64,000 nt of DNA from Streptomyces sp. NBC_01255 (lineage in GTDB: Bacteria > Actinomycetota > Actinomycetes > Streptomycetales > Streptomycetaceae), in the NCBI RefSeq assembly GCF_036226445.1, contig NZ_CP108474.1, forward strand, positions 6,076,001 through 6,140,000. The letters are read 5' to 3'. Of the stretch, positions 15,974 through 24,092 are shown piece after piece. The notes under the pieces were generated by a model. It searched no databases. It saw nothing but the letters and a program-made list of their open reading frames with translations, and had not been told where the DNA came from. A program made the translations under genes and the position numbers. Positions within the stretch are counted from its first letter, which is position 1. The number at the start of each line of letters is the position of its first letter.

Positions 15974-17329
15974 TCAGGCGATCGCAGGAGCCGCGGCGGC
16001 GGAAGGCTCCGAAGCCTTGGCCAGGGGAGGCAGGACGGGCCGGAAGGCGTCCAGTGCGGAGATCTCCGGAGTGCGGTGGGCGTGGCCGTTGCAGGCGTTC
16101 ACGGCCCGTCGCAGGGTGAGGTGCGGGGTGCGGATGCGAACCCAGCCGCCGGAGGCGTCGCCGACAACGGCGGTACCAGGCCGGTCGGTGGGGATCTGGA
16201 CAATGGCCAGCACGGCGTCCGGGGCGATGTCGCCGAAGGCCATGTTGGCGCTGGTCTCGTCGTTGACGCGGTGGGCGGTACGGCCGGTGAGCTGGGCACG
16301 GAGCATGGTGATGCCCTTGCCGAGTTCGGAGCCGAAGCGCTGCCCGCAGATCTCCAGGTAGATGCCGGCTGCACGCCCAAGCTGGGAGAGACGGACCAAG
16401 GAGGTAATGATCCGATCCCGGCGCTTCTCCTCGTCCTTCGTGGCGAACAGGGCGAGTTCGGCGACCTCGTCGACCATCAGGACGATCGGGGTCGGGCGCA
16501 GGTGATCGGGCAGGTCCCAGATGTCTGCGGTGATCTCCGCATCAGGGAGATCCGCACTCAGCCGCTGTTCGCGCCGGATGAGCTGATAGACGTCTTCCAT
16601 GTGCCCGACGAGCGCGTCGAGGAGGTCGGCCGCGGTGTCGGGGTTGTCGGCGAGGGCGGTGAACCGACGGGCAAGCGGCGCGAGTTCGACACCTTGCTTG
16701 CAGTCAATCCCGACCAGGGCGACGTCGAGCGCGGCGAGAGCGGCGACAAGGTTGCGCTGATAAACGGACTTGCCGGACTGAGTGGCACCGACGTTCAGCG
16801 CGTGCGGGATCTGCCGGTAGTCGCGGTAGTAGACCTCTCCGTCCTCTCTCATGGCGACCGGAACCCGCATCACCCCACCACCCGGCAGGGCGGGCATCTG
16901 GACCCGCTTGAGGACGTCGTAACCGGTCATCCGCAGCTCGACAACACCGGATCGAATCTCCCGGGCGGTGACGTTCCGCATGACGAACGAGTGCCGCAAC
17001 CGGTCTGACGCGGCGGAGAAGTCGAACGCGTCCTGACCAGGCCGGAGCTTCACCCGCAGTACCAGCCCCGTCCGGGTGGGCCGCAGTCGCAGGATCCGAG
17101 GTGCCCGAGCCTCTGGGACGGGCCGGCCGGCCATCCGGGCCAGTGCGAGGCGCCAGCGAGGGGGCGGGACGGTCAGCCCGCACGCGTCCATCACGGAGGA
17201 GTACCGGCCGAGGACCCGCACGAGCGCGAAGAGGATGCCGAAGGTCATCCAGTACCAGGCCGGACGCTGCCACCGCAGCAGCAGCGCGACGGAGGCGACC
17301 AGAGCGAGGGCGACCGATAACCCGGTCAT
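15974..17329 (-). CDS. tra: FtsK/SpoIIIE-type conjugative DNA translocase
   Basis: The product is 451 residues from ATG 17329 (MTGLSVALALVASV). Two N-terminal membrane segments (residues 3-20 and 24-43) are followed by a linker and the motor domain with Walker A GATQSGKSVYQ near 180, Walker B PIVLMVDEVAEL near 275 and a conserved GQRFGSELGKG near 325. It is shorter than chromosomal FtsK, as expected for TraSA/TraB. It moves double-stranded element DNA between hyphae by binding clt repeats. The next upstream gene ends two bases before its start. Confidence 0.93.
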   Translation of the reverse strand: MTGLSVALALVASVALLLRWQRPAWYWMTFGILFALVRVLGRYSSVMDACGLTVPPPRWRLALARMAGRPVPEARAPRILRLRPTRTGLVLRVKLRPGQDAFDFSAASDRLRHSFVMRNVTAREIRSGVVELRMTGYDVLKRVQMPALPGGGVMRVPVAMREDGEVYYRDYRQIPHALNVGATQSGKSVYQRNLVAALAALDVALVGIDCKQGVELAPLARRFTALADNPDTAADLLDALVGHMEDVYQLIRREQRLSADLPDAEITADIWDLPDHLRPTPIVLMVDEVAELALFATKDEEKRRDRIITSLVRLSQLGRAAGIYLEICGQRFGSELGKGITMLRAQLTGRTAHRVNDETSANMAFGDIAPDAVLAIVQIPTDRPGTAVVGDASGGWVRIRTPHLTLRRAVNACNGHAHRTPEISALDAFRPVLPPLAKASEPSAAAAPAIA

Positions 17330-17331
17330 GA

Positions 17332-17676
17332 TCAGGCAGCCTTCGCGGCGGCGAGGGAGGTGACGGCGACGGCGCGGAAGCTGATGCCGTGGCGCTTCTG
17401 GCCGTTGAACTCGTTCTCCCACGGCCGGGCGACGACTCCGGTCAGGGCGACCGGGGTACCCATCGTCAGCTCGCCGGAGACCCCGGTCGAGGGCACGACC
17501 AGGTTCAGGATCTCGGCGCTGCCGTCCATGACGAACATGACGTCAACGGTCATCAGCGTCGCGCCGGTCTCGCGGTCGGTGGCGACCTCGCCGGTCTGCC
17601 GGTTCGCGATCTTCGGGGCCGGGGGCTGGGCCACCATCACCATCGCAGTGGACGTGTCGACGGGGATCTGACGCAC
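17332..17676 (-). CDS. Conserved AICE protein, OB-fold-like
   Basis: The product is 114 residues from GTG 17676, behind AGGAG nine bases upstream. The C-terminal half (TPVALTGVVARPWENEFNG, then KRHGISFRAVAVTSL) has the strand pattern and aromatic/basic mix of a single-strand-binding OB fold, but this is inference. The gene lies directly before tra and behind KorSA-type operators, the position of early transfer/replication genes in pSAM2-type elements. Confidence 0.7.
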   Translation of the reverse strand: MRQIPVDTSTAMVMVAQPPAPKIANRQTGEVATDRETGATLMTVDVMFVMDGSAEILNLVVPSTGVSGELTMGTPVALTGVVARPWENEFNGQKRHGISFRAVAVTSLAAAKAA

Positions 17677-17711
17677 AGTGGATCACTCCTCTATAGATGA
17701 TGAACTCCGTC

Positions 17712-17763
17712 ACTCATGTATAGGAGTGACATGAAGAAGAGTGCCCGACTCCTGTACATGAGT
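17712..17763. promoter_or_regulatory. Paired GntR (KorSA-type) operators before the transfer operon
   Basis: ACTCATGTATAGGAGT (17712-17727) and ACTCCTGTACATGAGT (17748-17763) are near-perfect inverted copies of one another, 36 bp apart. The second occurs almost unchanged between the GntR and Nudix genes at 18616-18631. A weaker match, ACTCCTCTATAGATGA, lies at 17685-17700. These are probably where the repressor shuts off tra and the OB-like gene. Confidence 0.72.
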
Positions 17764-17815
17764 CAACCCGCTGCGAAGAAGAAACCGCAGCGGGCTGTGG
17801 GGAGTTGAGCGAGCG

Positions 17816-18607
17816 TCAGTCGGTGGCAGGGATCCGATACTGGAAGACGAACTGGTCAGCGGCCATGAGGGTGTCGCAGACCTCGACGACGCGCCCCTTC
17901 TTGGTCACCGCGTCCCGCAGCAGGTGAACCACAGGAGCTCCGGGGCTCAGAGCCAGCTCCGAAGCCTCTGCCTTCGCGGCCGGCCGCGCCTGGAGCGTCT
18001 CGACGAACTCGACGAAGGTGTGCCCGTGGTCTTCGAGCCGGGCGTAGATGCCGCCAGGCCCAGGGTTCTCGGCGAACAACTCAGGGATGTCCTTGACGAC
18101 ATCCCACGGCAGGTACGACGAGGCTGTCTCAACAGGGGTCCCGTTCCGGAAGTACAGACGCCGCCGCGCGAGCACCTGCGTACCCACGTCGACGCCGAGC
18201 CGCTCGGCGATGTCCGCCGGCGCTTCCATAGGCCCGATGTAGAGGACGCTGACCTTCGCGGTGGCGCCGGACTGCGCGGACTCAGCGAGGTACGCGGCTT
18301 TGCCGCCCCGCCGGTGCGAGGCACGGAACCGATCCGAGGAGCGGAGCCGTACAGGAGGCCGATCCTTAACGATCGAACCCTTCCCGTGCCGAGTGTCCAC
18401 GAGACCACTAGCCCGCACCTCGACCATGGCCTTACGAATGGTCCCCCCGGCGACCCCATAGCGCTCCACGAGCTCCGACTCACTGGGCACCATGTCGCCG
18501 GGCTTGAGGACGCCGGCCCGGATCTGCTGAACGATCTCGTTGGCGATCTGCACGTACCGCGGTACGGCCCGATCACCTCCCACTGAAGTTCCCACGGTCC
18601 TACTCAC
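17816..18607 (-). CDS. korSA: GntR-family repressor, KorSA type
   Basis: The product is 263 residues from GTG 18607. Residues 15-80 are the GntR winged helix (VPRYVQIANEIVQQIRAG, SESELVERYGVAGGTIRKA, DTRHGKGSIV) and residues 95-255 a UTRA ligand-binding domain (SSYLPWDVV, ARLEDHGHTFVEFVETLQAR). KorSA of pSAM2 belongs here and represses pra and itself. The start codon is six bases from the divergent Nudix gene, with the shared operator between; its own ribosome site AGGAG lies within that operator, so it is probably autoregulated. Confidence 0.86.
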   Translation of the reverse strand: MSRTVGTSVGGDRAVPRYVQIANEIVQQIRAGVLKPGDMVPSESELVERYGVAGGTIRKAMVEVRASGLVDTRHGKGSIVKDRPPVRLRSSDRFRASHRRGGKAAYLAESAQSGATAKVSVLYIGPMEAPADIAERLGVDVGTQVLARRRLYFRNGTPVETASSYLPWDVVKDIPELFAENPGPGGIYARLEDHGHTFVEFVETLQARPAAKAEASELALSPGAPVVHLLRDAVTKKGRVVEVCDTLMAADQFVFQYRIPATD

Positions 18608-18613
18608 TCTCCT

Positions 18614-19081
18614 ATGCTCCTGTACATGAGTAACAGCGCCCGCGAAGCCCAGTCAACGCCACTGCACTCCGTGTCTGTGGCGGGAGCAGTGGTCCGCGAC
18701 GACGGGCGCCTCCTCGCGATCCGCCGAGCGGACAACGGAACGTGGGAACTCCCGGGCGGAGTCCTCGAACTCACCGAGGCCCCCGAGGCCGGCGTCGCCC
18801 GCGAGGTCCTGGAGGAGACGGGCATCCACGTAGAGGTGGACGAGCTGACAGGCGTCTACAAGAACACGACGCGAGGCATCGTCGCCCTGGTCTTCCGCTG
18901 CAAGCCGTCAGGCGGCACCGAGCGAACGTCGGACGAGTCGACCGCGGTCGACTGGCTAACACCGGCAGAGATCGAGGACCGAATGTCCGAGGTCTACGCG
19001 ATCCGCCTCCTGGACGCAGTCGACGGAAACGGCCCTCACGTCCGCAGCCACGACGGACGCCACCTGATCAGCCAGCAGTGA
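18614..19081 (+). CDS. pif: Nudix hydrolase, Pif-type conjugal immunity protein
   Basis: The product is 151-155 residues, starting at ATG 18614 or ATG 18626 (MSNSAREAQ). The Nudix box is canonical: GVLELTE, spacing of seven, REVLEETGI near residue 65. In pSAM2 the Nudix protein Pif blocks redundant transfer into cells that already hold the element, and it is encoded beside korSA as here. No ribosome site precedes either ATG, so the transcript may be leaderless, with the start codon inside the operator. The actual substrate of Pif proteins is not known. Confidence 0.82.
   Translation: MLLYMSNSAREAQSTPLHSVSVAGAVVRDDGRLLAIRRADNGTWELPGGVLELTEAPEAGVAREVLEETGIHVEVDELTGVYKNTTRGIVALVFRCKPSGGTERTSDESTAVDWLTPAEIEDRMSEVYAIRLLDAVDGNGPHVRSHDGRHLISQQ
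18616..18631. promoter_or_regulatory. GntR operator overlapping the korSA/pif starts
   Basis: GCTCCTGTACATGAGT matches the operator at 17748-17763 except for its first base. It overlaps the second ATG of the Nudix gene and the ribosome site of the GntR gene, so binding would control both. Confidence 0.7.
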
Positions 19082-19308
19082 GCCCGAATCCCGGATCAAG
19101 GATGAGCCGCGAAGAAGCGATCCCCCTCGTCCAACGCCTGATGAGCCCGGAGACGCCCGACGAGGAGTCCTCGGAGATCCTGGCAGTACTGCAACGAGGC
19201 TTGGCGTGCCCGCACATCGGTGACTACATCTACTGGAACCCCGATCCGGAGCCGACGGCGGAGAAGATCGTCGACAGGGCCATGGCCTACGAGCCGATCG
19301 CCCTCTAA
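19078..19308 (+). CDS. Colicin E9-immunity-like (e9imm) protein
   Basis: This is a 76-residue acidic protein; GTG 19078 overlaps the Nudix stop (GTGA), with an ATG eight codons on as alternative. The layout fits the colicin/pyocin nuclease-immunity fold: EEAIPLVQRLMSPET, acidic PDEESSEIL, then CPHIGDYIYWNP, the equivalent of the DLIYYP toxin-binding helix, and a final helix TAEKIVDRAMAYEPIAL. Immunity proteins of this type neutralise DNase toxins. No toxin gene is visible nearby, so it is an orphan, coupled to the conjugal immunity gene. Confidence 0.75.
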   Translation: MSPNPGSRMSREEAIPLVQRLMSPETPDEESSEILAVLQRGLACPHIGDYIYWNPDPEPTAEKIVDRAMAYEPIAL

Positions 19309-19910
19309 GGCCCCAGACGCCACAGCGCGATAAGACTTTCTCTACTTCATCAAGGCACCCGCCGCGCACGGCGCGGCGCGCGCGGCCCGTCACCCGGGCC
19401 TGCGCTCCTGTCTACGCCCCGCTCCAGCCCGGCCGCCGTCCGCACGCCTGACAGCTTGGGTTGATGGGCAGCCAAGCAGGCCTCCAAGCACGGCAACCGT
19501 CACATGGCACGCGTAGCCACGAGCGCCGCCGACTGCGGCCAAGACGGGCGACCAAAAGACGGCTAGCAGCGAGGGAGGGGTGGCCTCTTGCGCATGGCCG
19601 GCCGACTGCCGGGCCTGAGGAGGGCCAGGCGCCGTACCCCTGCCGTCACGGATGACGGGAGCGTGAGGCGACCGCACCACCGGGAAGGGGCGGGCGGGGA
19701 GCAGCTGCTGCCGCGATGTGGCGGGGGCCGGTGTGGTCGCTCCGCGTCGGTACCGGTTTCACCGTGGCTGAAGAGCGCGTCGTCTCGACATCAGGATCTG
19801 TGATTGACGGCAGACGGGTAAGAGTTAGGGGTAAGTGGCGGCGACAGCAAGTCGGCCATATTCTCCCCGTTTGGCGTATCGTCCTTATCCGACATCGGAA
19901 GGAACGACTG
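19309..19910. other. Noncoding stretch with GC hairpins, no supported gene
   Basis: No reading frame here has a credible start and family signature. It holds GC-rich inverted repeats such as GCCGCGC-ACG-GCGCGGC at 19361-19377. A promoter region for the RHH gene probably lies in the last 100 bases, where base composition becomes more AT-rich. A replication or transfer site for the element is possible but unproven. Confidence 0.5.
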
Positions 19911-20111
19911 ATGGCAGGGCGTAAGAGAGATCCGGGAGCGGAAGTACGTGATGAGCGCACCACCGTGCGATGGACGAAGAGTGAGTTAGAAAGGCTAGAG
20001 AGAGCCCGCGAAGCGCTAGGAATCGAGTACACAACAGATTTCGTGAGGGTCTTGGCGCTCCGACAGCTAGACCTGCTGGAGTCCGCAAGCGCGCAACTCC
20101 TCACAGATTGA
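19911..20111 (+). CDS. Ribbon-helix-helix-like small protein
   Basis: This is a 66-residue protein from ATG 19911, preceded by GGAAGGAA. The sequence RTTVRWTKSELERLERAREAL then FVRVLALRQLDLLES fits a ribbon-helix-helix DNA-binding protein of the CopG/MobC sort: one short beta strand followed by two helices. It may regulate cargo genes or assist transfer. Base composition is lower in GC than the AICE core. Confidence 0.7.
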   Translation: MAGRKRDPGAEVRDERTTVRWTKSELERLERAREALGIEYTTDFVRVLALRQLDLLESASAQLLTD

Positions 20112-20535
20112 GTCGCACTGTAGCTCGTTGTATGTTCCTGTACAGCGAATGAGGGTCAGAAGCTGTTGCGCCACTTTCCTGCCAGAAACAGCGGGGAAGC
20201 ACGGGGACTCGGGAGCAACGACAGTTTATCTCCCGGGCGGTGCTCAGTTTAGAAACTTGCAGGTCACGCAAACGATCGGCCTCCCGCTCTCCTGCAGCGG
20301 TCATTGCTCGACCCACCGCTGCAGGCTGGCGCAGGCTCCCGTGCACTGCCATCTTCGGTGAAGTGCCCCCAGGAAACCATTTCTGGCCGGCGGGACAGAT
20401 CAGCCCCGACACATTGGCAGGTGGTGCTCTGGCGGACGGCGGCTAGAGCAGCCGCGAACGCCTCGTCGTCCCAAGACAATAGATTCCAGCACAGGTCGTT
20501 CCGTGGGTAGAGCGACTCTTAACGATGCCGAGTCA
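20112..20535. other. Intergenic, no supported gene
   Basis: Several short frames occur but none has a ribosome site or recognisable product. At 20135-20150, TTCCTGTACAGCGAAT shares the CCTGTACA core with the GntR operators, a weak match. Otherwise nothing clear is seen. Confidence 0.45.
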
Positions 20536-22815
20536 CTACTCCAGGAAACGCAAAGAGTTCATGATCAGGTAAGCCTCCCCGTCTACATACTCAGGATCCA
20601 TGTCATATTCTTCTTCGAATTCTTCGGAATCGTCTGCATCCTCCGGCATCCAATCTTCCAGCAAGACCGTAATGCCCGGCCATTTATCCTCCCAAGAGCC
20701 ACCATATCGCATGACGTACTGAGCCCCGTGGCTGATTAGATCCTCGTCTACGCCGTCGGGGTCATCGAAGTACCTGACCAGGAGCTCTTCAAGCATCTGA
20801 TCAGCTTGCAAGCAGAGATCCACCCGAATTTCTTCATCAACGAAATCGGCAAGATCCATCGCATGGCTAGCCGCTACAAAGATGCCGTAGTCGCCGCGAT
20901 CCCTATTAAACAAGGAAGTTAGACCCTCCAGTCTAACTGAGTGATGGAGGGCCGCAATTCTCCGATTCGCAGACCTACTGGTGAGCCGAATCAGGGAAAT
21001 CACATCTGCGGTCGCAGCCCTGTAGACGAAACCGGACCGGCTCAGACTCCGGACTACCACACCTTCAAGTTCAGGAACATGCATCTCGCTGGCGATCGCC
21101 AAGCAGACCGCGACCCTCCCAGCCTTAGTGGAGGCTGTCGCTCCGTCGCTTTCCAGTGTCGCTAGTGCGGCATTTTCAATCTCAGCTTGGAATCGGGCAA
21201 GGTTCAAGCGTGCAGGCAATTCCGAATCTTCCGGCGCATCGTGATACGACCACAGAAGTTCTACTTGACGAAATGAATAGGGCTCGTCAAGCACTTTTTT
21301 GACCAGGTCATACTCTTCGCAGAATTTCATCAGGATAAAGTCATTGATGGATGGGTTCTCGAATTCAATGCGCTCATTGCCTTGATCACCAATCAGACGA
21401 ATAAGCGTGCCATCGAGGACCCGCAAACTTGCCTTGAATTGCAGCAAGCTACGACTTGAGAATTCTAGATAGGCCTCCCCCAAGGTCGATAGCGATACCT
21501 TTCCGCCCAAAGAGAAGAGAAGGTAGAGGACTTCACGATCGCTCTCCTTTAGCTGGTGGTCGAAAACGTGACGCCACAGCCCCATCGGATTGTTCAAGGC
21601 CGCTATAACTTGATGCCCTGGTTCACCTAGATCGGGCTCGAAGGGCAGAGATAGAAGGTTGGATATGGCTCTGGGATTGAAGCTTTTATGTCTAATGATT
21701 GGGCGATACGCATCTGGCCACGCGAAATCGCTCTTAGCCGAAACTGGCCACTCCGACCAGTAGACATGGTTGTAGAGTATTTGAGCCTTCTCCTCTCGAC
21801 CCAAATAATCTAGGCTGACGGTAAATTTGAGTCGGTCGAGATCCCCTCGATCCATGCGCTCATACTTTTGCCTAGCTTGTTGAAGGATGTACTCGCGAGT
21901 CGTACACACCAACCTTTTGGTGGGATCCTTTCGAATCCTATGGATCAACGAAAGAAGTCGACTGTCTTCATTCTTCTGCAGCTTGTCATCCAGTGAGGTC
22001 TGACCGAGGAAGTCGTCGTAGACGAATACCTGAGGCTCTTTATCCCGCCACATGCGGTAAATATCTTCTACATTTTCAGATACCTCGACGAGCTCGAACC
22101 CGCGATCTGCGTAACGCGCACAAATGACCTGAGCCAATGTTGTCTTACCCACTCCGGGAGGGCCTGAAATCAATACCACGTGGTTCACCTCTGCAAGGTC
22201 CAACGCCTTTCGCATATCAGGACTGGGTACATATGTGCGCAGAGTTTCCTTAATTTCATCGGCGAAGTGGAGTGATCGAGTGATCACATTCTTTGAGAGC
22301 ATGGCTTCAAGGATCGTCGCATCATTAAGCCACAACCTCATATGTTTGCGGATTATCTCGGGATTGCTTTGCAGGAATGCTGTAATCTCAGATATTCCGA
22401 AGATATCGCCTGTTTCGAGAATGTAGGGTCGGAATCCATCTAGGATCTTCTCCTTCGCGGATGGAGTCATCTCGACAGAGGTGGCCAAGATGTAACGCAT
22501 AGGCGTTGGCTTAATTCGATCCAATTTGGCCAGCTCACTGTCCAGCAGGTGCCTAATCAGCTTAGGGCGCCCGCTTTTCATCCAATGCTTGCACTGGATG
22601 ACGATGTTCTGGTTCGGCCCGAGATATCGAAGATCAATCCCGCCATCAGGACCGCTGGCGAATATTTCGAGCCTGACGCCGAGAATGTGCTCAAACATAT
22701 CTTTACAAAGGCTCTCGAAGTCCAGGTCTGACAGTTTTTGCAGATCGAGCAAGTCCATGGTCTCCGGCCCCCAAGGCATCTCACGCTGTGCAGAAAGATC
22801 GTAGTCCTCGGACAT
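20536..22815 (-). CDS. Mrr-like nuclease fused to a STAND-type P-loop NTPase (candidate anti-phage gene)
   Basis: The product is about 759 residues from ATG 22815 (MSEDYDLSAQ); ATG 22758, behind GGAG, is an alternative. The N-terminal 160 residues form a PD-(D/E)xK restriction-endonuclease-like domain: LDFESLCKDMFEHILG, then SGPDGGIDLRY and IVIQCKHW, giving the D...QxK core. Next comes a P-loop ATPase with Walker A GPPGVGKTT near 220 and acidic Walker B VFVYDDF near 270, resembling the nSTAND3 group, then a long helical C-terminus ending in an acidic patch. This nuclease-NTPase-sensor order is that of Avs-like and other STAND defence proteins. The gene is visibly AT-rich beside its neighbours, a sign of recent transfer as AICE cargo. 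Target and trigger are unknown. Confidence 0.82.
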   Translation of the reverse strand: MSEDYDLSAQREMPWGPETMDLLDLQKLSDLDFESLCKDMFEHILGVRLEIFASGPDGGIDLRYLGPNQNIVIQCKHWMKSGRPKLIRHLLDSELAKLDRIKPTPMRYILATSVEMTPSAKEKILDGFRPYILETGDIFGISEITAFLQSNPEIIRKHMRLWLNDATILEAMLSKNVITRSLHFADEIKETLRTYVPSPDMRKALDLAEVNHVVLISGPPGVGKTTLAQVICARYADRGFELVEVSENVEDIYRMWRDKEPQVFVYDDFLGQTSLDDKLQKNEDSRLLSLIHRIRKDPTKRLVCTTREYILQQARQKYERMDRGDLDRLKFTVSLDYLGREEKAQILYNHVYWSEWPVSAKSDFAWPDAYRPIIRHKSFNPRAISNLLSLPFEPDLGEPGHQVIAALNNPMGLWRHVFDHQLKESDREVLYLLFSLGGKVSLSTLGEAYLEFSSRSLLQFKASLRVLDGTLIRLIGDQGNERIEFENPSINDFILMKFCEEYDLVKKVLDEPYSFRQVELLWSYHDAPEDSELPARLNLARFQAEIENAALATLESDGATASTKAGRVAVCLAIASEMHVPELEGVVVRSLSRSGFVYRAATADVISLIRLTSRSANRRIAALHHSVRLEGLTSLFNRDRGDYGIFVAASHAMDLADFVDEEIRVDLCLQADQMLEELLVRYFDDPDGVDEDLISHGAQYVMRYGGSWEDKWPGITVLLEDWMPEDADDSEEFEEEYDMDPEYVDGEAYLIMNSLRFLE

Positions 22816-23022
22816 CGTTCTGAGAGGGAAGATTCGGCAGGCTTGAGCGAGCGCCACCGCCCTGCGACGCGGATGGAGTTGCCGAGCCCTCAGGCCCAAG
22901 GGCTCCTAGTCCGTGGCCGATTCGTGGACGAGTCCTCAGCAACTAGCCACTCACAGAACGCCGACCAGGCCGTACTCGTTGAGCGCAAGCCCTCTCCGGA
23001 GCCGCTTGCGGTCGGCGTCATC

Positions 23023-23322
23023 ATGGTCGGCATGAATCCTGAATTCGGCAGTGCCCCGATCGAGAGCACCCAGGTCACGGCCGTGGGCGACGGTGCCGGG
23101 CTAGTTTTCACGTGGGATGCGGACGCGCGGATCGAGGTGCGAGGCCTCGGGGGTGAGGTCGTCATCGAGGCGAACGCTGCGGGCCTCCGGACGCTGGCCG
23201 GGCACCTGCTGGTGCTGGCCGGTGATGGCGTCCCCGATGGGGCTCACCTCCACCTCGAAGACAGCAACGGGCTGGAGGACGGGTCCGTCGGCTTGGTGCT
23301 GGAGCGCAGCGACGAGGAGTAG
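23023..23322 (+). CDS. Imm32-like small protein
   Basis: The product is about 99 residues from ATG 23023 (MVGMNPEFG) or 96 from ATG 23032; no ribosome site is clear. The central part (GEVVIEANAAGLRTLAGHLL, VPDGAHLHLED, VGLVLERSD) matches the Imm32 outline common in Streptomyces, a proposed immunity family of polymorphic toxin systems. It is divergent from the nuclease-STAND gene. No toxin is adjacent. Confidence 0.66.
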   Translation: MVGMNPEFGSAPIESTQVTAVGDGAGLVFTWDADARIEVRGLGGEVVIEANAAGLRTLAGHLLVLAGDGVPDGAHLHLEDSNGLEDGSVGLVLERSDEE

Positions 23323-24092
23323 TACCGCCGGCGCGCGGCTCGCGGACGGCGCTGGTCGGGCCGTCTGTGGGCCGTGCGAGGGGGCTCACGGGTGACCGAG
23401 GGCGACCAACAGTGACAGGTCGGCCACGAGGGTGACCCGGGAACGCGCAGGTCAGCGGGCCCTCCACCTACTGGTTCGCCCCCGGGGGTGGCGGTCAGGC
23501 AAGATGGGGTGTTTCTTGCTTCGCGGGCAGGTCGAGTTGCTTGTGGTGGTGCCAGATGAGGTAGCGATCCTCTCTGCGCAGTTCTGCAGAGCCTCACCCG
23601 ATGCGCATGCCCCCTTTACGTCATAGGGCAGGCGACGAGGGCAGTTTCACGTCCTCCGACAGCCAGGCGCGGTCGGGATGGGGTTCTGGCTCGTCGAGGC
23701 CCAGATCGAAGGTTTGCTTGCATGGGCTCGGGTCCATGCCGGCGTATCAAGTCGGCGTGGAAGCCGTGGCGCGTCGCAGTCGTGAGGCCGTGAGAGGGAC
23801 GTCCTTCTTCGCGGGAATGGAGCGGGTAACAAGCCATCTGCTCCACCTGCCATTGAATGACCCACCGGAAGGCCCCTGGCCCACGGAGCTGCGAGCCTCC
23901 ATCGAGCAGCAGCGAGGAGTGCGAGGACAGCACTGCACGACGGGCGACCGGGCGGTGAGAGCCTGATTTGGCCGGCGTGCTTACATCCCCATCTCCGGAG
24001 CGACCTCCTGAGAAGGCGTCGCAATTACGGATCCCGTCAGCACCAGCCACTATACGCGGACCGATCAAGGTCCGGACGTAGTCCGGACCTGA
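23323..24092. other. 770 bp without an intact gene; possible decayed coding DNA
   Basis: On the - strand two short in-frame stretches look protein-like: 23508-23585 (REDRYLIWHHHKQLDLPAKQ..., ending in a stop) and 23630-23746 (SPCKQTFDLGLDEPEP...WLSEDVKLPSS). Both are closed off upstream by stops, and neighbouring frames continue them, as expected of a frameshifted remnant, perhaps of a transposase or another cargo gene. No terminal inverted repeats were found. Identity is uncertain. Confidence 0.35.
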
